NCBI GenBank assembly: GCA_024762835.1
Contig: JANTGP010000010.1
Coordinates: 1 to 35,992 of the forward strand
Reading direction: 5' to 3'
DNA from: Bacteroidota bacterium
GTDB taxonomy: Bacteria; Bacteroidota; Bacteroidia; Bacteroidales; M50B96
Length of the DNA: 35,992 nucleotides
This document shows, piece by piece, positions 1 through 7,594 of this stretch (its first letter is position 1; each line of letters opens with the position of its first letter). Position numbers and translations under genes: made by a program. The notes beneath the pieces were generated by a model. The model ran no database searches and was not told the origin of the DNA. It saw only the letters and a list, made by a program, of their open reading frames with translations.

Positions 1-1078
1 GAACATCCTTTTCTATCCATAATTCTTTTATCTCCTCTCTTTTTGTCTTGTCAATTCCGGCCTCAGCTAAATTTACCGGACAGTTTATTGAAGAAAAAAA
101 CTTTGTTAATCCTTCATTAAAGCTGTTTGTTTCATCACAACCAAACAGCTCGCTGCCAAGTGTCTCAAGTTTGCCCGGAACCAGTTTCTCGAGATATTTT
201 AACCAAGCAGGATAAACGATTGACAAAGTAGCTGCATGTGGTAAATCATAAAGTAAAGAGAGAGTATGACCAAAAGCATGAACTGCAAAATCACCGGAAA
301 CTCGTCCGTAGGAGGTAGTACCGTTCAAAGCATTTGTGGATGCCCACATCATTCGTGCTCTTAACTCGTAGTCGTTTGGATTGGCAATTAAGGGGTTTGC
401 AATCAGCATTGCTTCTTTGACGATAGAAATAACAAACTTATCTGCCAATGGAGCATCTCCTTTTCCAAAATAATTTTCAAGAGCATGAGCAATCAAATCA
501 ACTATCCCATATGCAGTTTGTTGTGTGTCAACCGTAAACGTATATTCAGGGTCAAGAAAGGAACATTTAGGATAAATCAAGTTATTTCCAAAGCCTATCT
601 TTTCTCTTTCTTTTTGATTTTGAATAACAGCAAAACGGTTCATCTCTGTTCCGGTTGCAACGAGGCTTAATACCGCAAAAATTGGTAATGCTCGTTTTAT
701 CTTAACTTTAGATGTCATTACATCCCATGCCGGTAGATTATCCGGAATACATGCTGCTACAATCTTAGCTGTATCAATCACACTTCCACCGCCTATCCCT
801 ATCACTAAATCAACCGAATTGTCAGTTCCCAGATGTGCCGCCATTTCAACGTCTTCAATTATCGGATTTGGTTTTATTCCCGAATATTCAATAATCTTTA
901 CCCCCGACTGCTTAAGATATGTTTCAACATCGTTAAAAATTCCATTTCTTTTGACCGAACCTTTACCATATATTACCAAAGCAGTAGTTCCATGCTTTAT
1001 TGCTTCATTACCAATGTTTTTTACAACTCCTTTTCCGAAAAATAACTTGACAGGATTATATGCTACAAAATTTTCCAT
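1..1078 (-). CDS. Iron-containing alcohol dehydrogenase, butanol-dehydrogenase type (partial, C-terminus cut off)
   Basis: The gene starts at an ATG at 1078 and stays open to the left edge, giving about 359 of an expected 380-390 residues. The N-terminus MENFVAYNPVKLFFGKG and the glycine-rich GIGGGSVIDTAK segment are the NAD(P)-binding signature of the group III (iron-type) alcohol dehydrogenases. Metal-ligand motifs follow: an Asp and a His in GIVDLIAHALENYF, and two His in HAFGHTLSLLYDLPHAAT. The phrase VATGTEMN and the segment after the last metal His resemble the NADPH-dependent butanol dehydrogenase/YqhD branch, which reduces aldehydes to alcohols in the cytoplasm. Substrate is not readable from sequence. 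The gene diverges from the SPFH gene across a 144-base gap. The family call is secure; the sub-branch is inferred. Confidence 0.93.
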   Translation of the reverse strand, partial: MENFVAYNPVKLFFGKGVVKNIGNEAIKHGTTALVIYGKGSVKRNGIFNDVETYLKQSGVKIIEYSGIKPNPIIEDVEMAAHLGTDNSVDLVIGIGGGSVIDTAKIVAACIPDNLPAWDVMTSKVKIKRALPIFAVLSLVATGTEMNRFAVIQNQKEREKIGFGNNLIYPKCSFLDPEYTFTVDTQQTAYGIVDLIAHALENYFGKGDAPLADKFVISIVKEAMLIANPLIANPNDYELRARMMWASTNALNGTTSYGRVSGDFAVHAFGHTLSLLYDLPHAATLSIVYPAWLKYLEKLVPGKLETLGSELFGCDETNSFNEGLTKFFSSINCPVNLAEAGIDKTKREEIKELWIEKDV

Positions 1079-1153
1079 TTCTTTATTTTAATAATTGATA
1101 AAATTATCAAATTCTCACAAAATAAAAATTATCTCTAATGTAATAAAAAAAAA

Positions 1154-1185
1154 TTTGACTCGTATAATAATTATAGCTACTATTG
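1154..1185 (+). promoter_or_regulatory. Candidate Bacteroidota promoter for the SPFH gene
   Basis: TTTG at 1154-1157 is followed after 20 bases by TACTATTG at 1178-1185, one mismatch from TAnnTTTG. A start site near 1191 would give a leader of about 30 bases before the ATG at 1223. Confidence 0.4.
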
Positions 1186-1222
1186 TAATATTATTTTAAT
1201 ATCATATTAAATTTACTAAATT

Positions 1223-2071
1223 ATGGAAAAAACACACAAAGCAACATCAGGTTACGGAATACTAATATTGTTGATTCTAATCCTTGGTTTTACAATTACA
1301 GGACTAATAATGTTTAAATCTGCTATTCTCGTTGTTCTATTATTCTTAGTAATAATAACATCGCTTGGATTTGTAATTGTTAATCCAAATCAATCGGCGG
1401 TATTGATTTTATTCGGGAAATATAAAGGAACGATAAAAAACAATGGTTTCTTTTGGGTCAATCCTTTCTATATCAAGAAAAAGATATCTCTACGTGCTCG
1501 CAATTTTGACAGTTCTCCTATAAAGGTAAACGATAAGATAGGAAATCCGATTATGATTGGTTTGGTTTTGGTATGGAAGGTTGAAGACACATATAAATCA
1601 GCCTTTGCAGTTGACGAGTTTGAACATTTCGTAGTTGTTCAAAGTGAGGCTGCTCTAAGAAACTTGGCAGGAATTTATCCTTATGACAATTTTGAAGACC
1701 ATGATGCTGTAATTACTCTAAGAGCAGGAAGCATAGAGGTAAACACCGAGTTGGAAAAGGAAATTAGCGAACGCTTGGAAATAGCCGGTATTCATGTTAT
1801 AGAAGCAAGAATTAATTATATTGCCTATGCACAGGAAATAGCACAAGCCATGCTTAAACGCCAACAGGCTACTGCAATAGTAGCAGCAAGGTTCAAAATT
1901 GTTGAAGGAGCGGTTAGCATGGTAGAAATGGCACTCGAAAAATTAAAATCCAATGAGATTGTTGACTTTGATGAAGATAAAAAAGCAACTATGGTTAGCA
2001 ACCTGATGGTTGTATTATGTGGCGACAAAGATGCTTCGCCGGTTATTAACACTGGAACATTACATCAATAA
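1223..2071 (+). CDS. SPFH/Band 7 domain membrane protein
   Basis: A 282-residue protein with two hydrophobic segments near the N-terminus (about residues 10-30 and 32-53). These are followed by the SPFH entry motif NPNQSAVLILFGKYKGT and then the domain to about residue 215 (NPFYIKKKISLRARNFDS, FEHFVVVQSEAALRNLAG). The C-terminal part (EIAQAMLKRQQATAIVAARFK) is the helix that follows the SPFH domain in stomatin/prohibitin relatives. Such proteins assemble into large membrane-anchored rings or microdomains, often with proteases or partner enzymes. The stop codon is two bases before the ATG of a ribbon-helix-helix gene, and a zinc-ribbon gene overlaps that one, so the three are almost certainly one operon. 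No NfeD partner protease lies nearby. The specific role is unknown. Confidence 0.9.
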   Translation: MEKTHKATSGYGILILLILILGFTITGLIMFKSAILVVLLFLVIITSLGFVIVNPNQSAVLILFGKYKGTIKNNGFFWVNPFYIKKKISLRARNFDSSPIKVNDKIGNPIMIGLVLVWKVEDTYKSAFAVDEFEHFVVVQSEAALRNLAGIYPYDNFEDHDAVITLRAGSIEVNTELEKEISERLEIAGIHVIEARINYIAYAQEIAQAMLKRQQATAIVAARFKIVEGAVSMVEMALEKLKSNEIVDFDEDKKATMVSNLMVVLCGDKDASPVINTGTLHQ

Positions 2072-2073
2072 AA

Positions 2074-2256
2074 ATGGCAAAGAAAAAGGCATTTGTATTA
2101 CGAATAAATCCCGAGACATTGCAAGCTGTAGAGAAATGGGCAGCTGATGAGTTTAGGAGTATCAACGGTCAATTGGAATGGATAATAGATAAAGCCTTAT
2201 TGTCTGCCGGTAGAAGTAAAGAAAATGTTAAATCAAAAAATAAGCAAAATGAATAA
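2074..2256 (+). CDS. Arc-like ribbon-helix-helix protein
   Basis: A 60-residue basic protein starting two bases after the SPFH stop. The segment KKAFVLRINPETLQAVEKWA followed by INGQLEWIIDKAL has the form of a ribbon-helix-helix fold: a short strand (residues 5-11), then two helices. This fold is used by Arc/MetJ/HicB-type DNA-binding dimers. The last 15 or so residues are charged and probably disordered. Its translational coupling to a membrane SPFH protein is unusual for a transcription factor; it may be an autoregulator of this operon or a partner of the SPFH protein. Both ideas are inference. Confidence 0.8.
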   Translation: MAKKKAFVLRINPETLQAVEKWAADEFRSINGQLEWIIDKALLSAGRSKENVKSKNKQNE

Positions 2257-2458
2257 TTTAAAATATGTTTGTCCCAAATGCGGAAACCGTCAATACGAAG
2301 TTGATGAAATGAGGGCAACAGGTGGTGCCTTCTCAAAAATATTTGACGTTCAGAATAAAAAATTCACTACAGTGAGTTGTACAAGGTGCTTTTACACCGA
2401 GTTTTATAAAGCAAAATCAAGTGCCCTCGGAAATATTTTCGACTTTTTTACCAATTAA
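2249..2458 (+). CDS. Small zinc-ribbon protein (DUF2082-like)
   Basis: I place the start at the ATG at 2249, which overlaps the end of the ribbon-helix-helix gene (ATGAATAA shared), giving 69 residues; an upstream in-frame ATG at 2225 is less likely. Two CxxC pairs, C8/C11 (CPKCG) and C44/C47 (CTRC), form a single zinc ribbon. The sequence between and after them (GGAFSKIFDVQNKKFT, GNIFDFF) resembles a small family annotated as nucleic-acid-binding zinc-ribbon proteins (DUF2082), recalled from memory rather than searched. The overlap implies translational coupling. Function is unknown. Confidence 0.8.
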   Translation: MNNLKYVCPKCGNRQYEVDEMRATGGAFSKIFDVQNKKFTTVSCTRCFYTEFYKAKSSALGNIFDFFTN

Positions 2459-2460
2459 TT

Positions 2461-2546
2461 GGGGCATGCTGAGAAAGTCCGCAGTGCGTTGATAATGAAG
2501 TTGCAAATCGCTGCTGTATGAGTAAATTAAAAGCTGAGAAAGCCCC
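2461..2546 (+). other. Possible folded RNA segment behind the zinc-ribbon gene
   Basis: GGGGC at 2461-2465 can pair with GCCCC at 2542-2546. Inside lies a weaker hairpin (about 2481-2514, GCA..GCG against CGC.TGC). A 10-base direct repeat, GCTGAGAAAG, occurs at 2468-2477 and 2533-2542. No known riboswitch fits and there is no downstream gene on this strand. It could be the 3' untranslated region of the operon or a small RNA; support is weak. Confidence 0.2.
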
Positions 2547-2641
2547 TTATAGAAAAAAAAGAAAATTTTTTGCTAACCTTTTTCAATGACTGTATACATA
2601 TTGACACAGATTAATTTCTCAGACTTAATCAAGGGGGTTTT

Positions 2642-2680
2642 AAAAAAAGGGAACTGAATAATTCGGTTCCCTTTTTCTTT
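2642..2680. terminator. Bidirectional terminator hairpin between convergent operons
   Basis: The stem AAAAGGGAAC...GTTCCCTTTT has an additional inner GAAT/ATTC pairing and is flanked by an A-run on one side and a T-run on the other. It can therefore stop transcription from both the SPFH operon (+) and the dehydrogenase/HD operon (-). Confidence 0.85.
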
Positions 2681-2696
2681 TAGTAAAAACAGATTA

Positions 2697-3248
2697 CTAT
2701 TCAATTATTAATCTTTCCTTAAAAGGAAGGAAGGTCATAAAATCGGCATGATGGACAACATAAGCTTCGGTTGTTCGCTTAATCATATTCCCTTCGCCGG
2801 CATGAGCTGCAATAATATGACAAACTTCAGCGGGTACATTACATTCCTCGGCTAATGAAACTCCTGAAAATGGATGACGAACATATTTTCCGTAATTCCC
2901 CTGAACAGCTTTGCCTTCTTTGTCAAGCTCATATTCGAGTAATTTTCCAACATCGGCAAGTATAGCTCCGGCAATCAAAACATCCATATCTACAGTAAGC
3001 TCACCATGGTACATTTCGTTTATCTTATTTCCGGCATCTCTTGCAATATGCACAACAGACCTTTTATGATCCATAAATGTAACTTTAAGGTCGGGTCCTA
3101 CCAAAAGAGTAAAGGGAATTCTCTTCAAGTCGTCAGCAGTAAGTACACTACGCTCTAGAGCCAGTTGCCATGTTTTTGCAGTATTACCACGCAATTCCTC
3201 ATCTTTAATCCAATTTAGCTCAGGCCAAAGTTCAAACACTTCTTTCAT
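2697..3248 (-). CDS. HD-domain protein, dehydrogenase-linked, with altered HD motif
   Basis: A 183-residue cytoplasmic protein with an HD-type helical phosphohydrolase fold. Metal-site residues visible are H61 or H67 (MDHKRSVVHIA), H125 (VRHPFSGVSLAEE), H149 (IIAAHAGEGN) and a later VVHHADF. At the signature position the sequence is GAILADVGKLLEYE: A98-D99 where most family members have His-Asp. I confirmed the codon as GCC on the minus strand. The Ala could weaken or change metal binding, or be a feature of this subfamily. The gene begins 17 bases after the dehydrogenase stop, so the two are co-transcribed and probably act on the same metabolite or nucleotide pool. The substrate is unknown. 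Confidence 0.8.
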   Translation of the reverse strand: MKEVFELWPELNWIKDEELRGNTAKTWQLALERSVLTADDLKRIPFTLLVGPDLKVTFMDHKRSVVHIARDAGNKINEMYHGELTVDMDVLIAGAILADVGKLLEYELDKEGKAVQGNYGKYVRHPFSGVSLAEECNVPAEVCHIIAAHAGEGNMIKRTTEAYVVHHADFMTFLPFKERLIIE

Positions 3249-3265
3249 CTGTATTTAATTTATTA

Positions 3266-4465
3266 TTATCCTAATTTTGAAATAATTGCATCAGCCATTT
3301 GAGTAGTCGAAGCTGCTCCTTTTTCTACAACATCAACTCTCCCCGGCATTTTCATCATGTCGTAAGTTCTGGTTTTTCCTTCGCTAATAACTTCAGCAAC
3401 AGCTTTTCTTATTTTTGCAGAAATTTTATTTTCATCAAGGAAATCAAGCATCATACAAGCAGATTCAATCATTGCAATAGGATTAACAATTGAAGTTGGG
3501 AAATCGGCATATTTTGGTGCTGAACCATGAGTAGGTTCAAAGACAGCCACACCCGAATCGGGGTTATACTGGGCACTACAAGCAAAACCTAAACCTCCGA
3601 TAAGACCGGCAAAACCATCAGATACAATATCGCCAAACATATTACCTGCAACAATAACCCCATAAGTCTCAGGATTTTTTGTCAACCACATCATCTGGGC
3701 ATCAATATTTGTATTCCAAAGCTCAATTTGTGGATAATCAGCAGTCTGCATTTGTAAGGCCATTTTATACATCATGCCCGAGGTCTCGCGAATAACATTG
3801 GGTTTTTCGCAAACAGTAACAGACTTATAACCATATTTTACTGCATGATCAAATGCTGCTCTCAATATTCTTTCGGTAGCTTTTTTTGTAAAAATACGTG
3901 TTGAAACTGATAGTTCCTCTTTTGGTGTACTACCAAAGTTCTTTACAAACTTTGGATGAGTTAATAAACCTTCATAAACTTTTTCGTTTGGGTTAGTCCA
4001 TTCAACACCCCCATACAAACCCTCGGTGTTTTGACGGAAAATTGCAACATCAACAGCAGGCTCGACAATTTCGTCACCAATTCCTCTTTTTACAAAGTTC
4101 AATGGATTTCCTATGTACGATTTGCATGGACGCAAACAAATATCTAATCCAAAATGCTGGCGTAAACCCACAATAGGACTTGAATAAACTAATCCTTTCT
4201 CCTTTAGTTCAGGTGCTAATTCTTCAAATGCCTCATCTTTGGGCTTTGATGTAATTGCACCAAAAAGAGCTACTTTATGCTCTTCGAGTAAATCGATAGT
4301 ACGCTGAGGAAGAGGATTTCCCTCTTTAGTCCAGAATTCCCATCCGATATCACCTTCAACATAATTTGCTTCAAATCCGGCTGCCTCAAGCACACGAATT
4401 GTTTCTTCCAATACTACTCTTCCAATACCGTCACCGGGTAATGATACTATTGTTCTTTTTGCCAT
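3266..4465 (-). CDS. Isocitrate/isopropylmalate dehydrogenase family protein (probably isocitrate dehydrogenase)
   Basis: A 399-residue beta-decarboxylating dehydrogenase. The N-terminus has IVSLPGDGIGRVVLEE. The substrate region has the arginines of LRQHFGLDICLRP and FRQNTEGLYGGVEW. The metal-binding motif NMFGDIVSDGFAGLIGGLG lies at about residues 275-293, and HGSAPKYAD at about 313. In the isocitrate dehydrogenase family the Lys-Tyr pair in that last motif favours NADP over NAD. The protein would oxidise and decarboxylate isocitrate (to 2-oxoglutarate) or a related 2-hydroxy-dicarboxylate. Isocitrate is favoured because no leu genes are adjacent and the N-T-E-G motif is more isocitrate-like, but isopropylmalate or homoisocitrate cannot be excluded. 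It is the first gene of a two-gene minus-strand operon with the HD-domain protein. Confidence 0.88.
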   Translation of the reverse strand: MAKRTIVSLPGDGIGRVVLEETIRVLEAAGFEANYVEGDIGWEFWTKEGNPLPQRTIDLLEEHKVALFGAITSKPKDEAFEELAPELKEKGLVYSSPIVGLRQHFGLDICLRPCKSYIGNPLNFVKRGIGDEIVEPAVDVAIFRQNTEGLYGGVEWTNPNEKVYEGLLTHPKFVKNFGSTPKEELSVSTRIFTKKATERILRAAFDHAVKYGYKSVTVCEKPNVIRETSGMMYKMALQMQTADYPQIELWNTNIDAQMMWLTKNPETYGVIVAGNMFGDIVSDGFAGLIGGLGFACSAQYNPDSGVAVFEPTHGSAPKYADFPTSIVNPIAMIESACMMLDFLDENKISAKIRKAVAEVISEGKTRTYDMMKMPGRVDVVEKGAASTTQMADAIISKLG

Positions 4466-4859
4466 TTTTATTTAAATTTTATAATTTAATATTCGTAAAA
4501 TAAGCTGCTAAAATAATACAATTTAGGAATTAGGGAAGTATCTGTTTTTATCTTTTTTTGCTGAATCTATTATTCTCATATTAACATCTGATAAGCTGTT
4601 TTTATTCTGGTGTGGATTTGAAGTATGTACCGGCTTAGAATTATGGAATTTCCATTCCGGTTTTAACCGATCATCCACTTTGAACCTTTCCGAATACACC
4701 TGAGAATAATTGTTTTCAGGAAGGTAATTAGGTTATTTGCTAAAAGCTTATTATTTTTCGCACTAAATACAATAACTAAATTCATGATAGGTTTTGTAAA
4801 TTCAATTGTAACAATAATGTTATCTATAGAATCTTCATTTAACTAATCAAAAAAATAAT
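4466..4859. other. Intergenic region with possible gene remnant on the minus strand
   Basis: These 394 bases separate the divergent dehydrogenase and acyl-CoA ligase genes. On the minus strand a 69-codon stop-free run ends in TAA at 4523-4525 and begins right after a TAA at 4733-4735. It has no usable start (its only ATG is codon 52), but reads as a plausible protein (for example YSERFKVDDRLKPEWKFHNS). A short ATG-started frame overlaps its beginning in another phase and starts with MNLVIVFSAKNNKLLANNL. One reading is a small decayed, frameshifted gene; chance is also possible. I see no clear TAnnTTTG promoter for either neighbour. Confidence 0.3.
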
Positions 4860-6776
4860 ATGAGAACCATACCTCAGCTTTTTGAAGACAGTGTTGCTAA
4901 ATATGGGGATAATCCCTTTTTATGGCAAAAACGGACAAGCAGTTACGAAAGTATGACATATCGTGAAACACGTGATGCTGTTTACCGGCTTGCTTTAGGC
5001 TTAACTGATGCAGGTTTAAAAAAAGGTGACCGTATTTCCTTAATCTCTGAAGGAAGAAATGACTGGGTAATAGCCGAGCTTGCAATTTTGTATATTGGAG
5101 CCGTAAATGTTCCGCTTTCGGTAAAACTTGAGGCTTTTGAATTGGAATTCAGGATTGTTCATTCCGACTCGAAAATGCTTATTGTTTCGGGTGGTCAGTC
5201 AAAGAAAATTGCTCAGATTAAAGAAAATATTCCAAATGTTGAGAAGTTTATTTTCCTTGATGAGAAAGATGAATATGCCGTGGATGAGATTCATATTAAC
5301 AGTCTTTATGAGAAAGGAAAGGAAATATTCCAAAAAGGGAGCAAGGAGCTAACAACAATGTGGAAAGGCCTGAATGAAAATGATTACGCAAATATTTGCT
5401 ATACCTCAGGAACAACTGCCGACCCAAAAGGAATAATTCTTTCGCATCTGAATTATTACGCAAATGTTGAGCAAGCTGTTTCGCTAATGACTATTCCCGA
5501 CACTTACCGGACTTTGCTTATCTTACCCCTCGACCATTCATTTGCTCATACGGCAGGCATTTATAGTTTTATGCGAATGGGAGCAAGCATTGCATCGGTT
5601 CAGCTTGGTAAAACACTTAACGAGACATTAAGAAATATTCCAATAAATATTAAAGAAATTAAACCTTCGATATTACTTAGCGTTCCTGCTCTTGCTAAAA
5701 ACTTTAGAAAAAATATTGAAAAAGGAATTCGCGAAAAAGGCGAAAAAGTAGAGAAGCTTTTTAAAATAGCTCTTAATCTTTCTATAAAATACAACGGGAT
5801 TGGTTGGGATAAAGGTAAAGGAGTAAACATTTTCAGAAAACCTCTTATTTGGATTTTCGATAAGATTTTATTTAAGAAAATTAGAGAGAATTTTGGTGGT
5901 GAGCTAAAGTATTTTATTGGAGGTGGTGCTTTGCTTGATATGGATTTGCAGAAGTTCTTTTATGCCATTGGCATACCGATGTATCAAGGTTACGGTTTGT
6001 CGGAAGCTGCCCCTATTATCTCGTCAAACGCCGAGAGGAAACATAAGCTTGGCTCATCCGGTTTCTTAGTGAAGAATCTGGAGTTAAAGATTTGTGATGA
6101 TAACGGAAACAGCCTTCCTGTTGGCAAGAAAGGCGAAATTGTTGTAAAGGGTGAGAATGTAATGATTGGTTACTGGAAAAACGAAAAAGCAACTAATGAA
6201 ACATTGAAAGATGGTTGGTTATATACAGGCGATATGGGATATATGGATAGTGACGGTTTCTTATATGTACTCGGTAGGTTTAAAAGTTTATTGATTGGTC
6301 ATGATGGTGAAAAATACAGTCCTGAAGGTATTGAAGAAGCTCTTGTTGAGATGTCGGATTTTATCGACCAATGTATGTTACACAACAATCAAGACCCATA
6401 TACAGTTGGGCTAATTGTACCAAACAAAGAAGCATTTAAGAGATACTTAAAACATAAACAAATACCTGTAAACTCTGAGAAAGCCATTTCTGTTTCACTT
6501 GAGAAGATACAAAGAGAGATAAATAACTTTAAGCAAAACGGTAAGTATGGCGGCATGTTTCCTGAACGTTGGCTTCCCTCATCTGTTGCTTTATTATCTG
6601 AGTCTTTTAATGAGCAAAATCATATGATGAACAGTACAATGAAGATAGTACGTGGGAAGATTAATGAATACTATAAAGAAAGAATAGAATTCTTGTACAC
6701 ACCTGCATCAAAAGATATTAAAAACGAGAAAAATATTGAGGTAATAACTAAACTGCTGGGAATTAAAGAAGGATAA
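4860..6776 (+). CDS. Long-chain fatty acid-CoA ligase (AMP-forming)
   Basis: A 638-residue adenylate-forming enzyme that activates fatty acids with ATP to acyl-AMP and then acyl-CoA, typically at the inner face of the cytoplasmic membrane. Visible motifs are the phosphate-binding loop YTSGTTADPKGIILSH (about residues 181-196), the adenine motif GYGLSEAAP (about 377-385), YTGDMGYMDSDGFLYVLGR (about 454-472) and the C-terminal lysine region STMKIVRGKINEYY. The length and insertions match the longer FAA1-type ligases rather than the roughly 560-residue FadD. The start ATG is preceded by an A-rich stretch without Shine-Dalgarno, usual for this phylum. The next gene follows 45 bases later on the same strand and may be co-transcribed. 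Chain-length preference is not visible. Confidence 0.93.
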   Translation: MRTIPQLFEDSVAKYGDNPFLWQKRTSSYESMTYRETRDAVYRLALGLTDAGLKKGDRISLISEGRNDWVIAELAILYIGAVNVPLSVKLEAFELEFRIVHSDSKMLIVSGGQSKKIAQIKENIPNVEKFIFLDEKDEYAVDEIHINSLYEKGKEIFQKGSKELTTMWKGLNENDYANICYTSGTTADPKGIILSHLNYYANVEQAVSLMTIPDTYRTLLILPLDHSFAHTAGIYSFMRMGASIASVQLGKTLNETLRNIPINIKEIKPSILLSVPALAKNFRKNIEKGIREKGEKVEKLFKIALNLSIKYNGIGWDKGKGVNIFRKPLIWIFDKILFKKIRENFGGELKYFIGGGALLDMDLQKFFYAIGIPMYQGYGLSEAAPIISSNAERKHKLGSSGFLVKNLELKICDDNGNSLPVGKKGEIVVKGENVMIGYWKNEKATNETLKDGWLYTGDMGYMDSDGFLYVLGRFKSLLIGHDGEKYSPEGIEEALVEMSDFIDQCMLHNNQDPYTVGLIVPNKEAFKRYLKHKQIPVNSEKAISVSLEKIQREINNFKQNGKYGGMFPERWLPSSVALLSESFNEQNHMMNSTMKIVRGKINEYYKERIEFLYTPASKDIKNEKNIEVITKLLGIKEG

Positions 6777-6821
6777 GTCTTATTTCAATTATTTAAAAAT
6801 AATCAATAGACAAAAGATAGG

Positions 6822-7562
6822 ATGAAAGCAATGATATTTGCTGCCGGCCTGGGAACGAGGCTCGGAAATCTCACAAAGGAAAAACCAAAAGCTCTGGTTG
6901 AGATTAATGGGAAAACCCTTCTTGAAAATAGCATCAATTATCTTCGTATGTATGACATCAGCGATGTTATAATAAATGTTCATCATTTTGCCGATAAAAT
7001 TATCAGCTTTCTTGAAGCAAATAACAATTTTGGAATGAACATTACTATTTCCGACGAACGTAATGCTTTGCTTGAAACAGGTGGCGGTTTAAAAAAAGTA
7101 GCGAAATACTTTGCAGCGGAGGATTCATTTGTGGTTTATAATGTTGATATATTAACAGACCTCAATCTCTTTGACTTAATAAATATTCATAATAAAACAT
7201 CCGCACTTGCAAGCCTTGCCGTAAGGCAAAGGGATACTTCAAGATATTTATTATTTAACAATAAGATGATTTTACATGGCTGGAAGAATATAAAGACAAA
7301 TGAGATTAAGATAGCACGAAATACAACTGCACAACTCAGTCCTTATGCCTTTAGTGGGATTCATGTAATAAGTACTGATATTTTCAGGCTTTTTACCGAA
7401 ACAGGCAAATTTTCAATAATTGAAAGCTACCTGCGTCTTGCAACTAAATACAACATAAATGGCTTTGACCATAGCCGGGGCCACTGGTTTGATTTGGGCA
7501 AAGTGGGAAACATTGCTGAAGCTGAAAGAGAATTCCCATTTATAATTGACGAAGAATTTTAG
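6822..7562 (+). CDS. Sugar-1-phosphate nucleotidyltransferase, MurU-like
   Basis: A 246-residue nucleotidyltransferase. The N-terminal signature AAGLGTRLGNLTKEKPKAL (about residues 7-25) binds the nucleotide triphosphate, and the metal-binding Asp lies in VYNVDILTDL. The compact length without a C-terminal beta-helix and the LETGGGLKK motif fit the MurNAc-1-phosphate uridylyltransferase (MurU)/mannose-1-phosphate guanylyltransferase-like group. MurU makes UDP-MurNAc in a cell-wall recycling route. Its usual kinase partner (AmgK-like phosphotransferase) is not adjacent here; the upstream neighbour is an acyl-CoA ligase. The family is secure; the exact sugar and base are inferred. Confidence 0.85.
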   Translation: MKAMIFAAGLGTRLGNLTKEKPKALVEINGKTLLENSINYLRMYDISDVIINVHHFADKIISFLEANNNFGMNITISDERNALLETGGGLKKVAKYFAAEDSFVVYNVDILTDLNLFDLINIHNKTSALASLAVRQRDTSRYLLFNNKMILHGWKNIKTNEIKIARNTTAQLSPYAFSGIHVISTDIFRLFTETGKFSIIESYLRLATKYNINGFDHSRGHWFDLGKVGNIAEAEREFPFIIDEEF

Positions 7563-7570
7563 TAGCTTTG
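7563..7570 (+). promoter_or_regulatory. Bacteroidota -7 element before the small exported protein
   Basis: TAGCTTTG matches TAnnTTTG exactly and begins one base after the upstream stop codon. The implied start site near 7577 lies upstream of the ATG at 7595 and downstream of the alternative ATG at 7568, supporting the shorter protein. No well-spaced TTTG -33 box is evident. Confidence 0.4.
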
Positions 7571-7594
7571 TGCTGTAATTCAAATAATAAAACC

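Noticed and set aside
2461-2520. TPP riboswitch-like CTGAGA motif after GGGG
   Set aside because: The 3' half of the thi-box (the CCTGAT...GCCAGCGTAGGGA region) is absent and no plus-strand gene follows for it to control.
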